Shown: positions 8,081 to 17,086, counted from the stretch's first letter. The stretch is DNA of 64,000 bases from Flexithrix dorotheae DSM 6795 (GCF_000379765.1 NZ_KB903465.1:473182-537181), one strand, 5' to 3'. Notes: generated by a model not told the origin, from the letters alone. Numbers and translations are program-made.

Positions 8081-9541
8081 ATGGAAAAGGCAATAATTGA
8101 TAAATATGAGTTGGTAGTAGGGTTGGAAATACATGCCCAGTTAGCCACAAAAAGTAAGGCATTTTGTGATGATGCCAATTCTTTTGGAGAAGAACCGAAC
8201 ACTAATATTAGTGTAATCACTCTGGCACATCCCGGAACACTTCCTAAAAGCAACAAAGTGGCGGTGGAATATTCCATCAAAATGGGATTGGCCTGTGGGT
8301 GTGAAATTAACCGCTATAATATTTATGATAGAAAAAATTATTTCTATCCTGATTTGCCAAAAGGATTTCAAATAACCCAGGAAAAACATCCTATTTGTAT
8401 TGGTGGAAAAATAGATGTAAAAACCAAATCCGGAATTAAATCTTCCATCAGGCTAAATAGAATCCATATGGAAGAGGATGCCGGAAAATCCATTCATAAA
8501 GAGGGAGAAAAAGATACATTAATTGACCTGAACAGAGCGGGTGTTCCACTCATCGAAATAGTTACAGAACCAGATTTAAGACATTCTGAAGAGGCTTATT
8601 CCTGCCTTATGGAGGTAAGAAGACTAGTAAGATATTTGGGAGTTTGTGACGGGAATATGGAAGAAGGCTCAATGAGATGCGATGCCAATATTTCTATCAG
8701 GCTAAAAGGGGCTAAAGATTATGGAGTAAAGGTGGAAATTAAGAATATGAACTCCATGAGAAATGTGCAGAAGGCCATTGATTACGAAAAGATCCGTCAA
8801 ATTGAAATGATTGAAAATAATGAAGAAATCATTTCTGAAACCAGGACATTCGATGCTCAGACAGGAAAAACATATGGAATGAGAAGTAAAGAAGCCCTGA
8901 ATGATTACAGATATTTTCCAGAGCCTGATCTTCCACCACTAATCATCTCTGATGAATGGTTGAATAATATAAAGGCGGATATGCCTCAATTGCCCAAAGA
9001 ACTCTTCCAAAAGTTCACTTCCAAATATAACCTGCCTGAATATGATGCCAATGTATTGGTTGATTCTCAGGATATTGCATTGTATTTCGATCAAATTTGC
9101 GATCATTCCAAAAATTACAAAGCAGCTTCTAATTTGGTAATGACGTCCATAAAATCATATCTCAATGATAAAGGCATCGAAATGCAGGATTTCCCTTTAG
9201 CTCCAGCCAAAATAGCTGAAATAATTGCTCTTGTGGATAGTAATAAAGTGAGTAATACAGCTGCTTCGGGCAAGCTATTTAAAGCGATGACCGCCTCACC
9301 TGAAAAATCAGCTTTGGCAGTTGCACAGGAGCTCAATCTGATTCAGGAGAGTGGAAATGATTTTATTTTACCTCTGATTCAGGAGGTGATTGAAAAAAAT
9401 CCGGATAAAGTAAAAGCCTATCAAAAAGGAAAAAAAGGGCTCATAGGAATGTTTATGGGAGAGGTTATGAAACTTAGCAAAGGGAAGGTAGATCCAAAGA
9501 AAACCAATAAATTGATCCAGGAAGCCTTGGAAAAGGCCTAG
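8081..9541 (+). CDS. gatB: Aspartyl/glutamyl-tRNA(Asn/Gln) amidotransferase subunit B
   Basis: GatB is the kinase/transferase subunit of the GatCAB complex, which converts Asp-tRNA(Asn) and Glu-tRNA(Gln) to the amidated forms in the cytoplasm. The 486-residue length is normal. The GatB/GatE catalytic region is complete: VGLEIHAQL near the start, YFYPDLPKGFQITQ, DLNRAGVPLIEIVTEPD, EGSMRCDANIS and VEIKNMNS. The C-terminal YqeY-like tRNA-binding region (about 340-486) ends in the usual GLIGMFMGEVMK segment. The start ATG at 8081 begins MEKAIIDKYELVVGLEIH, as in related proteins. gatA and gatC are not adjacent, which is common in Bacteroidota. The gene is followed by about 200 bp before the next gene. 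Confidence 0.97.
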   Translation: MEKAIIDKYELVVGLEIHAQLATKSKAFCDDANSFGEEPNTNISVITLAHPGTLPKSNKVAVEYSIKMGLACGCEINRYNIYDRKNYFYPDLPKGFQITQEKHPICIGGKIDVKTKSGIKSSIRLNRIHMEEDAGKSIHKEGEKDTLIDLNRAGVPLIEIVTEPDLRHSEEAYSCLMEVRRLVRYLGVCDGNMEEGSMRCDANISIRLKGAKDYGVKVEIKNMNSMRNVQKAIDYEKIRQIEMIENNEEIISETRTFDAQTGKTYGMRSKEALNDYRYFPEPDLPPLIISDEWLNNIKADMPQLPKELFQKFTSKYNLPEYDANVLVDSQDIALYFDQICDHSKNYKAASNLVMTSIKSYLNDKGIEMQDFPLAPAKIAEIIALVDSNKVSNTAASGKLFKAMTASPEKSALAVAQELNLIQESGNDFILPLIQEVIEKNPDKVKAYQKGKKGLIGMFMGEVMKLSKGKVDPKKTNKLIQEALEKA

Positions 9542-9738
9542 GAAGTGCCTCAGAAAACTCATTGACTGGATTGAATTCTTCCTCTTATTATTTTGTTATT
9601 TTTCTTTTAGGTTGATTATTAACGGGTTGATTTTTGCCCAAAATTTTATTGAATTTAACCTTAAACCAATTTAATCAGGAAAGAAATTCTTTCCTTTGTG
9701 CCATACAAGGCTAATAATTTAATCAAAAAAAGTATACC

Positions 9739-10848
9739 GTGAAAAAATTAATATTGTTGCTATTGCCCCTAATTACCATGAGCTGTAATTCTCCAGTCCA
9801 GTCTCAGGGTGGCAATGAAAGTAGTACTAAAGGAAAAATACAGTTAAGTGGTGAAATTGAAAATGCAGGAGGGGAAAATATTATACTTTCAAAAATTGTA
9901 AATAACAGCAAGGAGGATGTCGCTACATTCACTTCTGGCGATGATGGGAAATTCTCACAAGAAGTAGAAGTAAATGATGCTGGCTTTTATATGCTCGATA
10001 TTTATGGTGTTCAGCAGAAAATGTTTGTTTTAGATGGCGAACATGATGTGACTATAAAAGCAGATGGGGAAAATCCTGAAGGAGTATTTGAAGTGAAAGG
10101 TTCTCCTGATTCAGATCTACTTTTTGAATTTCAGGAAATGGATGAAAAGCTTTCGCAAAAAGCTCAGGAATTAAGGCAAAACTACATGGAGGCTGAAGAC
10201 AAATCCGCTGCTGAAGAAGCTTTTAATGAGTTTATTACAGAAGGCCTGGCCTCACTTAAAGATTTTGTTAAAAAAGCAGATGGATCTATTGTGGCCATTT
10301 TGCCTTTAATGCAGTTAGATGCTGAAAGTGATTATGAATTTGTATCTGCACAAGCTGAAAAACTTTATAAACTTCATCCCAACGAATCAACAATTTCTAC
10401 TTTTAAAGAAAGACTTGATGCCGGAAAAAAGACCGCAGTTGGTCAGGTAGCTCCTGAAATAACTTTGGAAAATCCTGAGGGAGAAATGGTTAGTCTTTCT
10501 TCTTTGAAAGGGAAATACGTTTTAATAGATTTTTGGGCATCGTGGTGTGGACCTTGCCGTCAGGAAAACCCAAATGTGGTGAGAATGTATAAAAAATATA
10601 AAGATAAAGGGTTTGAAATTTTTGGTGTTTCTCTGGACCGGGATAAGAACGCATGGTTAAAAGCCATCGAAAAAGATAACCTGACCTGGGTACATGTTTC
10701 AGACTTGCAATTCTGGCAATCTTCCGTTGTACCCCAATATAATATTGAGGGGATTCCTATGACAGTTCTTTTAGATAAAGAAGGTAAAATAATTGCAAAA
10801 AATCTAAGAGGCAGAGCCCTGGAAGAAAAACTGGCTGAACTGCTTTAA
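9739..10848 (+). CDS. TlpA-like thiol:disulfide oxidoreductase lipoprotein with DUF4369 domain
   Basis: The 369-residue protein begins with a lipoprotein signal (MKKLILLLLPLITMSC, lipid-attachment Cys16), followed by a DUF4369-like beta domain (about 33-125), a helical linker (about 125-225) and a thioredoxin fold of the AhpC/TSA-TlpA type (about 230-369). The redox motif WCGPC lies at 269-273. Proteins of this type sit at the periplasmic membrane face and reduce disulfides, for example in cytochrome maturation or stress repair. The exact partner is not shown by context. The start is the GTG/ATG region at 9739 preceding a typical lipoprotein signal. A strong terminator follows, so the gene is probably transcribed alone. 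Confidence 0.92.
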   Translation: MKKLILLLLPLITMSCNSPVQSQGGNESSTKGKIQLSGEIENAGGENIILSKIVNNSKEDVATFTSGDDGKFSQEVEVNDAGFYMLDIYGVQQKMFVLDGEHDVTIKADGENPEGVFEVKGSPDSDLLFEFQEMDEKLSQKAQELRQNYMEAEDKSAAEEAFNEFITEGLASLKDFVKKADGSIVAILPLMQLDAESDYEFVSAQAEKLYKLHPNESTISTFKERLDAGKKTAVGQVAPEITLENPEGEMVSLSSLKGKYVLIDFWASWCGPCRQENPNVVRMYKKYKDKGFEIFGVSLDRDKNAWLKAIEKDNLTWVHVSDLQFWQSSVVPQYNIEGIPMTVLLDKEGKIIAKNLRGRALEEKLAELL

Positions 10849-10880
10849 GTTTTTTAAAATAAGTCATTGATAGTAGTAAT

Positions 10881-10919
10881 AAGGCTATTCTTTCTGAAAA
10901 GAATAGCCTTTTCTTTTTT
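10881..10919 (+). terminator. Intrinsic terminator of the TlpA-like gene
   Basis: A perfect 13-bp stem, AAGGCTATTCTTT (10881-10893) with AAAGAATAGCCTT (10898-10910), with loop CTGA, is followed by TTCTTTTTT. It lies 32 bp after the stop codon. Confidence 0.92.
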
Positions 10920-11002
10920 GTTTTCTATAGGATGAATAATTCTATTTTTCATTAAGAGAAATAAATGATAACTTTCCCCACCAATAAAAACTAAAGCAGG
11001 TC

Positions 11003-11014
11003 AAAGGAGGTGAT
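11003..11014 (+). promoter_or_regulatory. Extended Shine-Dalgarno-like sequence far from any start codon
   Basis: AAAGGAGGTGAT is a 12-nt exact complement of the conserved 16S rRNA 3' tail (ATCACCTCCTTT). It lies 66 bp before the symporter start, too far for normal initiation, and no ORF of useful length follows it closely. Bacteroidota seldom use such sites. It could act as a ribosome standby site in the leader, or be chance. Confidence 0.4.
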
Positions 11015-11080
11015 AACTAACTTTCATTTGATCAATAATCTAAAATAACCACATTTAAACGGCTGAAAATTACGATAAAC

Positions 11081-12400
11081 ATGAAAAAACTGGCGCTTCA
11101 CTGGCAGATCATCATAGGCATGGTTCTGGGAATTATTGTTGGACTCATTCTGATTATGGGAGGTTGGGGACAATTTTCCAATGATTGGATAAAACCCTTT
11201 GGAACCATTTTTATAAATGCTTTAAAACTGGTAGCGGTTCCTTTAGTTTTATTTTCCCTTATAAAAGGTATCACGAGTTTGTCGGACGTATCCCAGTTAT
11301 CTTCAATGGGATCGAGAACTGTAGGAATTTATTTATTTACCACTGTAGTGGCAGTATTCATGGGTCTATTGTTGGTGAATATCACACAACCCGGCAAAGC
11401 ATTCACAGAAGAAACCAGGATGGAATTTAGCCAGAAATTTGCGGAAACTACCGGAGACAAAACCCAGCAGGCCCGTCAGGTGAAAGATAAGGGACCGCTT
11501 CAACCACTTATTGATGTCGTTCCGGGAAATGTATTCCAATCATTTACCGATAATAAAAATATGCTACAGGTGATCTTTTTTGCCATCCTTTTTGGTGTGG
11601 CGATTGTAATGGTAAAATCACCGGTCACAGAGCCTGTAAAGCAATTGTTTGATGGATTAAATGAGATAATCATCCAAATTGTGCATATCATCATGATATT
11701 TGCGCCCTACGGTGTATTTGCATTATTAACTTCCCTATTGGTAGATATCGCAGGAGATGACCCTCAAAAAGCGACAGAACTACTTGGCGTTTTAGGTCAG
11801 TACGCCTTTACGGTAACTTTGGGCCTGACTTTAATGATATTTGTTTTCTATCCAATATTATTAATGGTGACTACAAAATACAATTATAAAAAGTTTTTCC
11901 AGGGTATTTTCCCCGCCCAAATGATGGCTTTTTCTACCAGTTCAAGTGCGGCAACTTTACCGGTTACAATGGATTGTGTAGAAAACAATCTGGGTGTTTC
12001 CAATCAAACTGCAAGTTTTGTTTTGCCATTGGGAGCAACGGTAAATATGGATGGCACAAGCCTTTACCAGGGTGTAGCCGCTGTTTTTATTGCCCAGGCT
12101 TATGGTCTGGATCTTTCCATTGGTCAGCAATTGGGAATTGTAATAACAGCAACATTAGCCTCCATTGGAGCAGCAGCCGTCCCTGGAGCAGGAATTATCA
12201 TGTTGGTCATAGTATTGGAACAAGCCAAAATTCCTGTAGAAGGAATTGCTTTAATTCTCGCCCCTGATAGAATCCTGGATATGATGCGAACCGTTGTAAA
12301 TATCACCGGAGATTCTTCTGTATGTGTAATGGTAGAAAAAGCTCTAGCAAAAAAGAATGGAACTGGAAAGTTAGACGGAGAAAGTGCTGAAGCTGCCTAA
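11081..12400 (+). CDS. Dicarboxylate/amino acid:cation symporter (DAACS family)
   Basis: This 439-residue inner-membrane protein belongs to the GltP/GltT/DctA family, which couples uptake of glutamate, aspartate or C4-dicarboxylates to Na+ or H+. The family hallmarks are present: the serine-rich re-entrant hairpin STSSSAATLP (285-294), NMDGTSLYQ in TM7 (322-330), a second hairpin GAAAVPGAGI, and the substrate-binding TM8 DRILDMMRTVVNITGD. Eight transmembrane helices can be drawn. The TM3-TM4 loop (about 105-160) is longer than in GltPh, as in several Bacteroidota members. The start MKKLALHWQIIIGM is typical. The gene stands alone and ends 27 bp from a convergent broken gene. Substrate cannot be settled from sequence alone. 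Confidence 0.95.
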   Translation: MKKLALHWQIIIGMVLGIIVGLILIMGGWGQFSNDWIKPFGTIFINALKLVAVPLVLFSLIKGITSLSDVSQLSSMGSRTVGIYLFTTVVAVFMGLLLVNITQPGKAFTEETRMEFSQKFAETTGDKTQQARQVKDKGPLQPLIDVVPGNVFQSFTDNKNMLQVIFFAILFGVAIVMVKSPVTEPVKQLFDGLNEIIIQIVHIIMIFAPYGVFALLTSLLVDIAGDDPQKATELLGVLGQYAFTVTLGLTLMIFVFYPILLMVTTKYNYKKFFQGIFPAQMMAFSTSSSAATLPVTMDCVENNLGVSNQTASFVLPLGATVNMDGTSLYQGVAAVFIAQAYGLDLSIGQQLGIVITATLASIGAAAVPGAGIIMLVIVLEQAKIPVEGIALILAPDRILDMMRTVVNITGDSSVCVMVEKALAKKNGTGKLDGESAEAA

Positions 12401-12427
12401 AAGTATTTTAAATGAGGCTGGCTAAAT

Positions 12428-13292
12428 TTATGGTAATTTTCCAGCCCATTTTATCGCATTTTCTAACATCTTCAGCTGATTTTTTTCTTTAAATGAATCG
12501 GCTGTATGACCCATAGCCGTGTTGAACATCCGTCCTTCTTTTATGGAACTGAACCAGGCTACAGGATGGTCCTTGCCCATTCCAAAAGTTTTATCTTTAG
12601 CTAAAAAAAAGAAAGTCCCATCCGGATCTAAAATCTGTTTCGTCCAGAGTATATAGCACCCTTTTGCCAGCTTCCCTGGGATTATCAAAGAATATATACC
12701 ATTCATCTGACCTTTTTTCCATCGCTAATAAGCCATCCGACAATTCAGAGAAATTACTGTCTATTTCCAAATTAATAGGCAACTTCTGAAATTGATTTTT
12801 CAGTGGATGATGAGAAAAATGGGCACCTATCAGTTCATTTTCGTACCAATCCCACTGATGGGAATTATCTCCTGAAGCATGAATTCCCACAAATCCACCT
12901 CCATTTTCCAAATACCCTCTAAAATTTTTTCTCTGTACCTCATCTAGTACTTTTCCACTTACATTGTTCCAAACCACCACTTTAAACCTGGCCAGTTGTG
13001 CTTCATTAAATACAGCTCCATTATCTGTAAAATACAAATTCCAGTTATGAGTACCAGCCATTTCCTGGAAAGCTGGAATGGAAGCCTTTATCGCTTCTTC
13101 ATGTCTGAAACCATTTGTTTTGGAAAAAACCAAAATGGCATTTGAACTAAGCGATTCTGGAATTTCAGGTGGATTGCTGTCATAAAAATTAAATCCGTAT
13201 CTGGCTTTATACATGAACCCTCCAACAAAAATTAAAGCGATACTAATGAGGCTAAAAAAAGTAAAAATTACAATTCTGAACAGTTTTTTCAT
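12428..13292 (-). pseudogene. ThuA-like domain protein, interrupted by a frameshift
   Basis: The 5' frame (13292 to 12597, 231 codons) encodes an N-terminal membrane anchor (about 1-32) and a ThuA/trehalose-utilisation type domain with VFSKTNGFRHEEAI and NGGGFVGIHASGD. It loses similarity after LYTLDETDF and ends at a stop at 12597. The family's C-terminal signature (DPDGTFF, GMGKDHPVAWFSSIKEGRMFNTAMGH) is in another frame at 12428 to about 12640. Removing one T from the T4 run (12630-12633, plus-strand A4) joins the halves as DETDLDPDG without loss. It is therefore either a recent pseudogene or a base-calling error at a short homopolymer; a T8 run lies close by. ThuA-like proteins are linked to sugar metabolism and adopt a glutamine-amidotransferase-like fold. 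Promoter and partners are not evident. Confidence 0.85.
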
Positions 13293-13357
13293 GAAGTTGT
13301 TAAATTTAAGGGTAAGGCTTTTATTATGGTTTAAAAAGTAATTTAAAATGTTGTAAT

Positions 13358-13639
13358 ATGAAAATTGTACATGAAGTAGAAGGTCAAAAAGGAAAATTTT
13401 TCATTAAACCAGAGTATGAAACTCTGGCAGAAATGACCTACAGTAAGGCTGGAACAAGGATGATCATTATCGATCATACCGAGGTTTCTGAGGAACTGAA
13501 AGGCCAGGGCATCGGGAAAAAGTTAGTCTATGAAGCTGTAGAATGGGCCAGGAAAAATAACATGAAAATTATACCACTATGCCCGTTTGCCAAATCTGTA
13601 TTTCAAAAAGAAAAAGAGATAAGAGATGTTCTAAGTTAA
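13358..13639 (+). CDS. Small GNAT-type N-acetyltransferase (YidJ/YjdJ-like)
   Basis: This 93-residue protein matches the short acetyltransferase family PF14542. The acetyl-CoA loop LKGQGIGKKLV is at about 48-58, preceded by IIDHTEVSEE, and followed by the family's characteristic IIPLCPFAKSVF near the C-terminus. Members are compact single-domain enzymes whose substrates are mostly unknown. It starts 65 bp from the divergent ThuA-like gene. The length is complete for the family. Confidence 0.9.
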   Translation: MKIVHEVEGQKGKFFIKPEYETLAEMTYSKAGTRMIIIDHTEVSEELKGQGIGKKLVYEAVEWARKNNMKIIPLCPFAKSVFQKEKEIRDVLS

Positions 13640-13769
13640 CATTCCCGGAGAAAACTCCCTTTGGATCAGTTAGCAACTTACTAAAATTACCCAAATGATA
13701 TAGCTTTTTACTCCACGAATTGATATAATTAAGGAATTTTTCACTTAATCCTAATTATTATTTTTTAAT

Positions 13770-14813
13770 ATGTGGTTTGTAGACTTTCCATCAATCATTA
13801 ATAAAGCCTGGGAGGCTTATGGCAGCCCCCGGAAAATTAAATCTATTACCGACATCAGTGCTAAGGTATCTACAAATAGCGTCTATAAAGTTCAATTCAG
13901 CTATAGGAAATTTGTAATTGCAAAACTGTCATTTTTTGGTAAATATGAACATTTTAAGGAAGACCATAATATCATAAATAACCTGGCTTATAGCCTGGAA
14001 CCACCGTTTCAGAATACCCTTGCTCACTCCCTGACTAAAAATGACGAAGTGTTTACTTTTCGGTATCAGGAGGATGAAATTGATGTCTGGGTGGTATTTT
14101 ACAGACCGGTAAAAATCAGGGAAAAACTTCCGCCAAGGTTAACTGAAAAGCATATCATTAAGCTGGCAAAAACCATTGGGAAATTTCATAAATCATGTCA
14201 TCATTCCATTGATCAAATCCCAAAATCATCCAAAACCCTTTCCAGTGATATCCAGGATTTGTATGAACATCTTGACACCAAGGAGGGGAAATATGAGTTT
14301 GGTCTGCAAATAGGGGCGATAAAAAGACATTGCGAAATTTTCTTAAAACATCAGGAAGAGCTTCCCTATTCACAGCTCCTGGAAATCCCTGTATTTGTAG
14401 ACTGGAATATTGGTAATTTTTCTGTAACTAAATCAGGACAGCTTTTTAGCCGCTGGGATTATGACTGGTTCAGAATAGGCTCCAGGGTTTTAGACTTTTA
14501 TTTCTTCAGCAGGGTGGTTTCCGATATTGGAGATAAAACGACTTTTAGCTATTTAATCACTACCTTGCAGGAAGACAGGTTTTTATTATTCCTGAAAGAA
14601 TACCACAAAGTATTTCCACTAACTATTGAGGAAATAAAATTTATTAAAGAAGCCTACAGATTTTTCATTCTCAATTATGTTTTGAAGGATGGAAACCGGT
14701 TTTTTCATCAATTTTATGCCAACAAACTTCAAAAAGAAGCTTATGAAATTTATTTGCCATCTTTGGATAGTAAATTTGATGAAAACAAAATTTTAAAAGT
14801 ACTTAATTTATAA
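13770..14813 (+). CDS. Aminoglycoside-phosphotransferase-like (APH family) small-molecule kinase
   Basis: The 347-residue protein has the layout of the APH/choline/homoserine-kinase family. A catalytic-loop equivalent VFVDWNIGNFSV lies at about 208-219, with the Asp and Asn spaced as in the family's HxDxxxxN motif but with no His before it. A metal-binding segment RWDYDWFRIGSRVLDF (about 228-243) follows. The N-lobe (1-110) is divergent. The substrate is unknown; the family also phosphorylates sugars, choline and homoserine, and resistance is not implied. The stop is 3 bp before the next start codon, so the two genes are translationally linked with the HAD protein and probably act in one pathway. 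Confidence 0.8.
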   Translation: MWFVDFPSIINKAWEAYGSPRKIKSITDISAKVSTNSVYKVQFSYRKFVIAKLSFFGKYEHFKEDHNIINNLAYSLEPPFQNTLAHSLTKNDEVFTFRYQEDEIDVWVVFYRPVKIREKLPPRLTEKHIIKLAKTIGKFHKSCHHSIDQIPKSSKTLSSDIQDLYEHLDTKEGKYEFGLQIGAIKRHCEIFLKHQEELPYSQLLEIPVFVDWNIGNFSVTKSGQLFSRWDYDWFRIGSRVLDFYFFSRVVSDIGDKTTFSYLITTLQEDRFLLFLKEYHKVFPLTIEEIKFIKEAYRFFILNYVLKDGNRFFHQFYANKLQKEAYEIYLPSLDSKFDENKILKVLNL

Positions 14814-14816
14814 GTT

Positions 14817-15671
14817 ATGGATATTATTCCCTTTAGAGAAGTTGTAGATAATTATAAGGTTGTATTTTTTGATGCCTTTGGTGTATTAAAAAATTATAAA
14901 GGATTAATTCCCGGTATTGAAAAAACATTTGATTACCTAAAAGAAAAAGACATTGAGTTTTACATCCTAACCAATGATGCATCAAGGAGTCCGGAAGAGT
15001 TAGCTCAAAGTTATATTGACAAAGGCCTGGATTTTATTAATGCCGACAAAATAATTTCATCAGGGATGCTTGCTCGGGAATATCTCAAATATAAAGTGAA
15101 TCATGGTACTGTTGCTTATTTAGGTACAGAAGCCTCTGCACACTATGTAGAAACCGTAGGATTAAAAACTATTTCCATAAAAGACATTGATCTGGATGAT
15201 GAAAATAACCATCTTATTAATGCCCTTGTTATGCTTGATGATGAAGGGTTTGACTGGAAAGACGACATCAATAAAGCAATAAATCTATTAAGGAGGTTCA
15301 ATATGCCTGTGATTGTGGCCAATACAGATTCAGCTTATCCTGTTTCCAAAGAAGAAGTAGCTATTGCTGTGGGCTCATTAGCCGATATGATGGAATTTGT
15401 TGTAAGAAAAACTTTCATAAGATTTGGAAAGCCTGATGCCCAAATGTTCAATTTTGCATTTCAGCACGTGCATAAAAACGGAACTGTTTATGACAAAAGT
15501 GAAATCCTGATGGTTGGCGATTCTTTGAATACTGATATTATTGGAGGTAATAAATTTGGAATTGATACTGCCCTGGTGCTAACGGGTAATACCCTTCCCA
15601 AAAATGCACTCATTCAAATTGAATCTTCAGGAATAATTCCCAATTATATGTGTGAGTCTGCTGTAGTTTGA
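14817..15671 (+). CDS. HAD-superfamily IIA (NagD-like) protein with altered catalytic motif
   Basis: The 284-residue protein has the HAD-IIA fold: motif I VVFFDAFGVLKNYKG near residues 15-29, motif II TNDASRSPEE (about 53-62), a NagD-like cap, and motif III/IV GKPDAQMF and MVGDSLNTDIIGG (about 233-245). In motif I the nucleophile is D19, but the second Asp expected two residues later is F21 (D-A-F-G). Phosphatases of this superfamily normally need that second Asp; a subset (HAD-IIA hyp4 type, and dehalogenases with DAYG) lack it. The chemistry may therefore differ. It is co-transcribed with the APH-like kinase only 3 bp upstream. Confidence 0.85.
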   Translation: MDIIPFREVVDNYKVVFFDAFGVLKNYKGLIPGIEKTFDYLKEKDIEFYILTNDASRSPEELAQSYIDKGLDFINADKIISSGMLAREYLKYKVNHGTVAYLGTEASAHYVETVGLKTISIKDIDLDDENNHLINALVMLDDEGFDWKDDINKAINLLRRFNMPVIVANTDSAYPVSKEEVAIAVGSLADMMEFVVRKTFIRFGKPDAQMFNFAFQHVHKNGTVYDKSEILMVGDSLNTDIIGGNKFGIDTALVLTGNTLPKNALIQIESSGIIPNYMCESAVV

Positions 15672-15751
15672 AACCATTTGTAAGAAAAATATCTTAATAC
15701 CTACTTATATAAACATTACATAGATTTTAAATCTTTAATCATTATAAAATT

Positions 15752-16594
15752 ATGAGTCAGTACGATCAAACTCAAATCGATATCAGTAAATTCAGGCCCT
15801 TTATTATAATAGGGATTATTCTTTTTGTACTAATTATTTTTGGGAGAAGTGTTTTTGTAATCCTTCAACCAACGGAACGAGGTGTAATTTTTAAAAAATA
15901 TACTACAGGATTGGATGTAGATGATGTAAAAGGAGAGGGATTAAACATCGTAGCTCCTTGGAATGATATTATCGTGTTCGAAATAGCCGAACAACAAATA
16001 GAGGAAACAATGGATGTGCTTTCTCAGGATGGACTTTCAATTAACATTGACGTTTCCCTGAGATTTAGACCTCAGCCTGATAAAATTGGTTTTTTATACA
16101 AAGCATTCAGAACAGAATATGTTTCTAACCTGGTAAGACCAGAATTAAGATCGGCCGTGAGGGGAATTGTAGGACAGTATACTCCTGAAGAGCTTTACTC
16201 CACAAAAAGACAGGAAATTGAAGCGCAGATTGAGGAAAAAACAAAATCCATACTTAACAACAATTTCATAGAGCTGAAAGCTTTGTTATTCAGGTCCATA
16301 AAATTACCCCAAACTATTCAGAATTCAATTGAAGAAAAACTTGCTGCCGATCAGGAAGCTCAGAAATACAATTATCTGATTGAAAAGGAGAAGAAAGAAG
16401 CAGAAAGAAGGAGAATTGATGCAGAAGGTAAGGCTGCAGCCAACATTATTTTAAGTGCCAGCTTGACTGATAAAATTCTTCAGGAGAAAGGCATACTAGC
16501 CACTGAGGAGCTATCAAAATCACCAAATGCTAAAATTATAGTGATTGGAAGCGGGAAGGATGGACTACCAATTATTCTTGGAGATAATAAATAA
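15752..16594 (+). CDS. Prohibitin-family (SPFH/Band 7) membrane protein
   Basis: The 280-residue protein has one N-terminal transmembrane helix (about 15-40), then an SPFH/Band 7 domain (about 45-210) with the prohibitin-like pattern PTERGVIFKKYTTGL, GEGLNIVAPW and VRPELRSAVRGIVGQYTPEELYS, and a charged coiled coil with EKKEAERRRIDAEGKAAANIIL (about 212-235). Bacterial prohibitins form ring-like scaffolds in the inner membrane that influence membrane proteins and AAA proteases. The start ATG at 15752 gives a short cytoplasmic tail before the helix. A strong terminator follows at once, so it is probably monocistronic or the last gene of its unit. Confidence 0.93.
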   Translation: MSQYDQTQIDISKFRPFIIIGIILFVLIIFGRSVFVILQPTERGVIFKKYTTGLDVDDVKGEGLNIVAPWNDIIVFEIAEQQIEETMDVLSQDGLSINIDVSLRFRPQPDKIGFLYKAFRTEYVSNLVRPELRSAVRGIVGQYTPEELYSTKRQEIEAQIEEKTKSILNNNFIELKALLFRSIKLPQTIQNSIEEKLAADQEAQKYNYLIEKEKKEAERRRIDAEGKAAANIILSASLTDKILQEKGILATEELSKSPNAKIIVIGSGKDGLPIILGDNK

Positions 16595-16600
16595 AGCGAC

Positions 16601-16644
16601 AAAAAAACAAGAGGAGCATCCCAAAACGCTCCTCTTGTTTTTTT
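16601..16644. terminator. Bidirectional intrinsic terminator
   Basis: A 17-bp perfect inverted repeat joins 16601-16617 and 16628-16644, with the GC core ACAAGAGGAGC. It has T-tracts in both directions and sits between the convergent prohibitin and SiaC genes, so it can serve both strands. Confidence 0.95.
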
Positions 16645-16699
16645 ATAATTGAAATAGGAATACCCTAAGTACCTCTACTTAACTTGCAGATTGTTTTAT

Positions 16700-17083
16700 T
16701 TAATTTGTATATGGAATCAGGTTAAAATCCAGCTCTACATCTTCCTCATATTCTTCCCCACTCTCAAGCATATCCACATCATTTTCCTCATAAAACCAGT
16801 TGATGGTTACATTTCCATCCATTTCATTCTGATATTCCTCCAGCATATTCAGAATTTCCAAAAACCTTCTGGAAGAACTGGTATTAAAATAAGTCATCCT
16901 GAAATTAAAAGTGATTTCCTTTCCCGGATCACCTAAATAATTTTCCAACCACTCAAATACTGGTTTAAAAAATTCTACAGTATATTCATGATAGGATTCT
17001 CCTTCAATTTCTAGAATATTTGTTTCTGAGTTAAAGTCAATTCTGGGAATATAAGTAGAACTTGGTATACTAAAATTTTCCAT
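16700..17083 (-). CDS. siaC: SiaC-family (DUF1987) phospho-signalling protein
   Basis: The 127-residue protein matches the DUF1987/SiaC family: IPSSTYIPRIDF at the start, LEIEGESYHEY (about 24-34), FFKPVFEWLENYL (38-50) and FNFRMTYFNTSSSRRFLEIL. In Pseudomonas aeruginosa, SiaC is phosphorylated on a threonine by SiaB and activates the diguanylate cyclase SiaD when unphosphorylated. Here Thr68, in YFNTSSSR, sits at the corresponding place. It starts 3 bp after the SiaB-like gene and so is co-transcribed. No SiaA phosphatase or SiaD cyclase is in the window, so the output partner is unknown. Family assignment is firm; the role is inferred. Confidence 0.88.
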   Translation of the reverse strand: MENFSIPSSTYIPRIDFNSETNILEIEGESYHEYTVEFFKPVFEWLENYLGDPGKEITFNFRMTYFNTSSSRRFLEILNMLEEYQNEMDGNVTINWFYEENDVDMLESGEEYEEDVELDFNLIPYTN

Positions 17084-17086
17084 GTT

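Noticed and set aside
13770..14813. Aminoglycoside resistance kinase
   Set aside because: The protein is only a fold-level member of the APH family, with a divergent catalytic loop, and is paired with a HAD protein; resistance is not supported.
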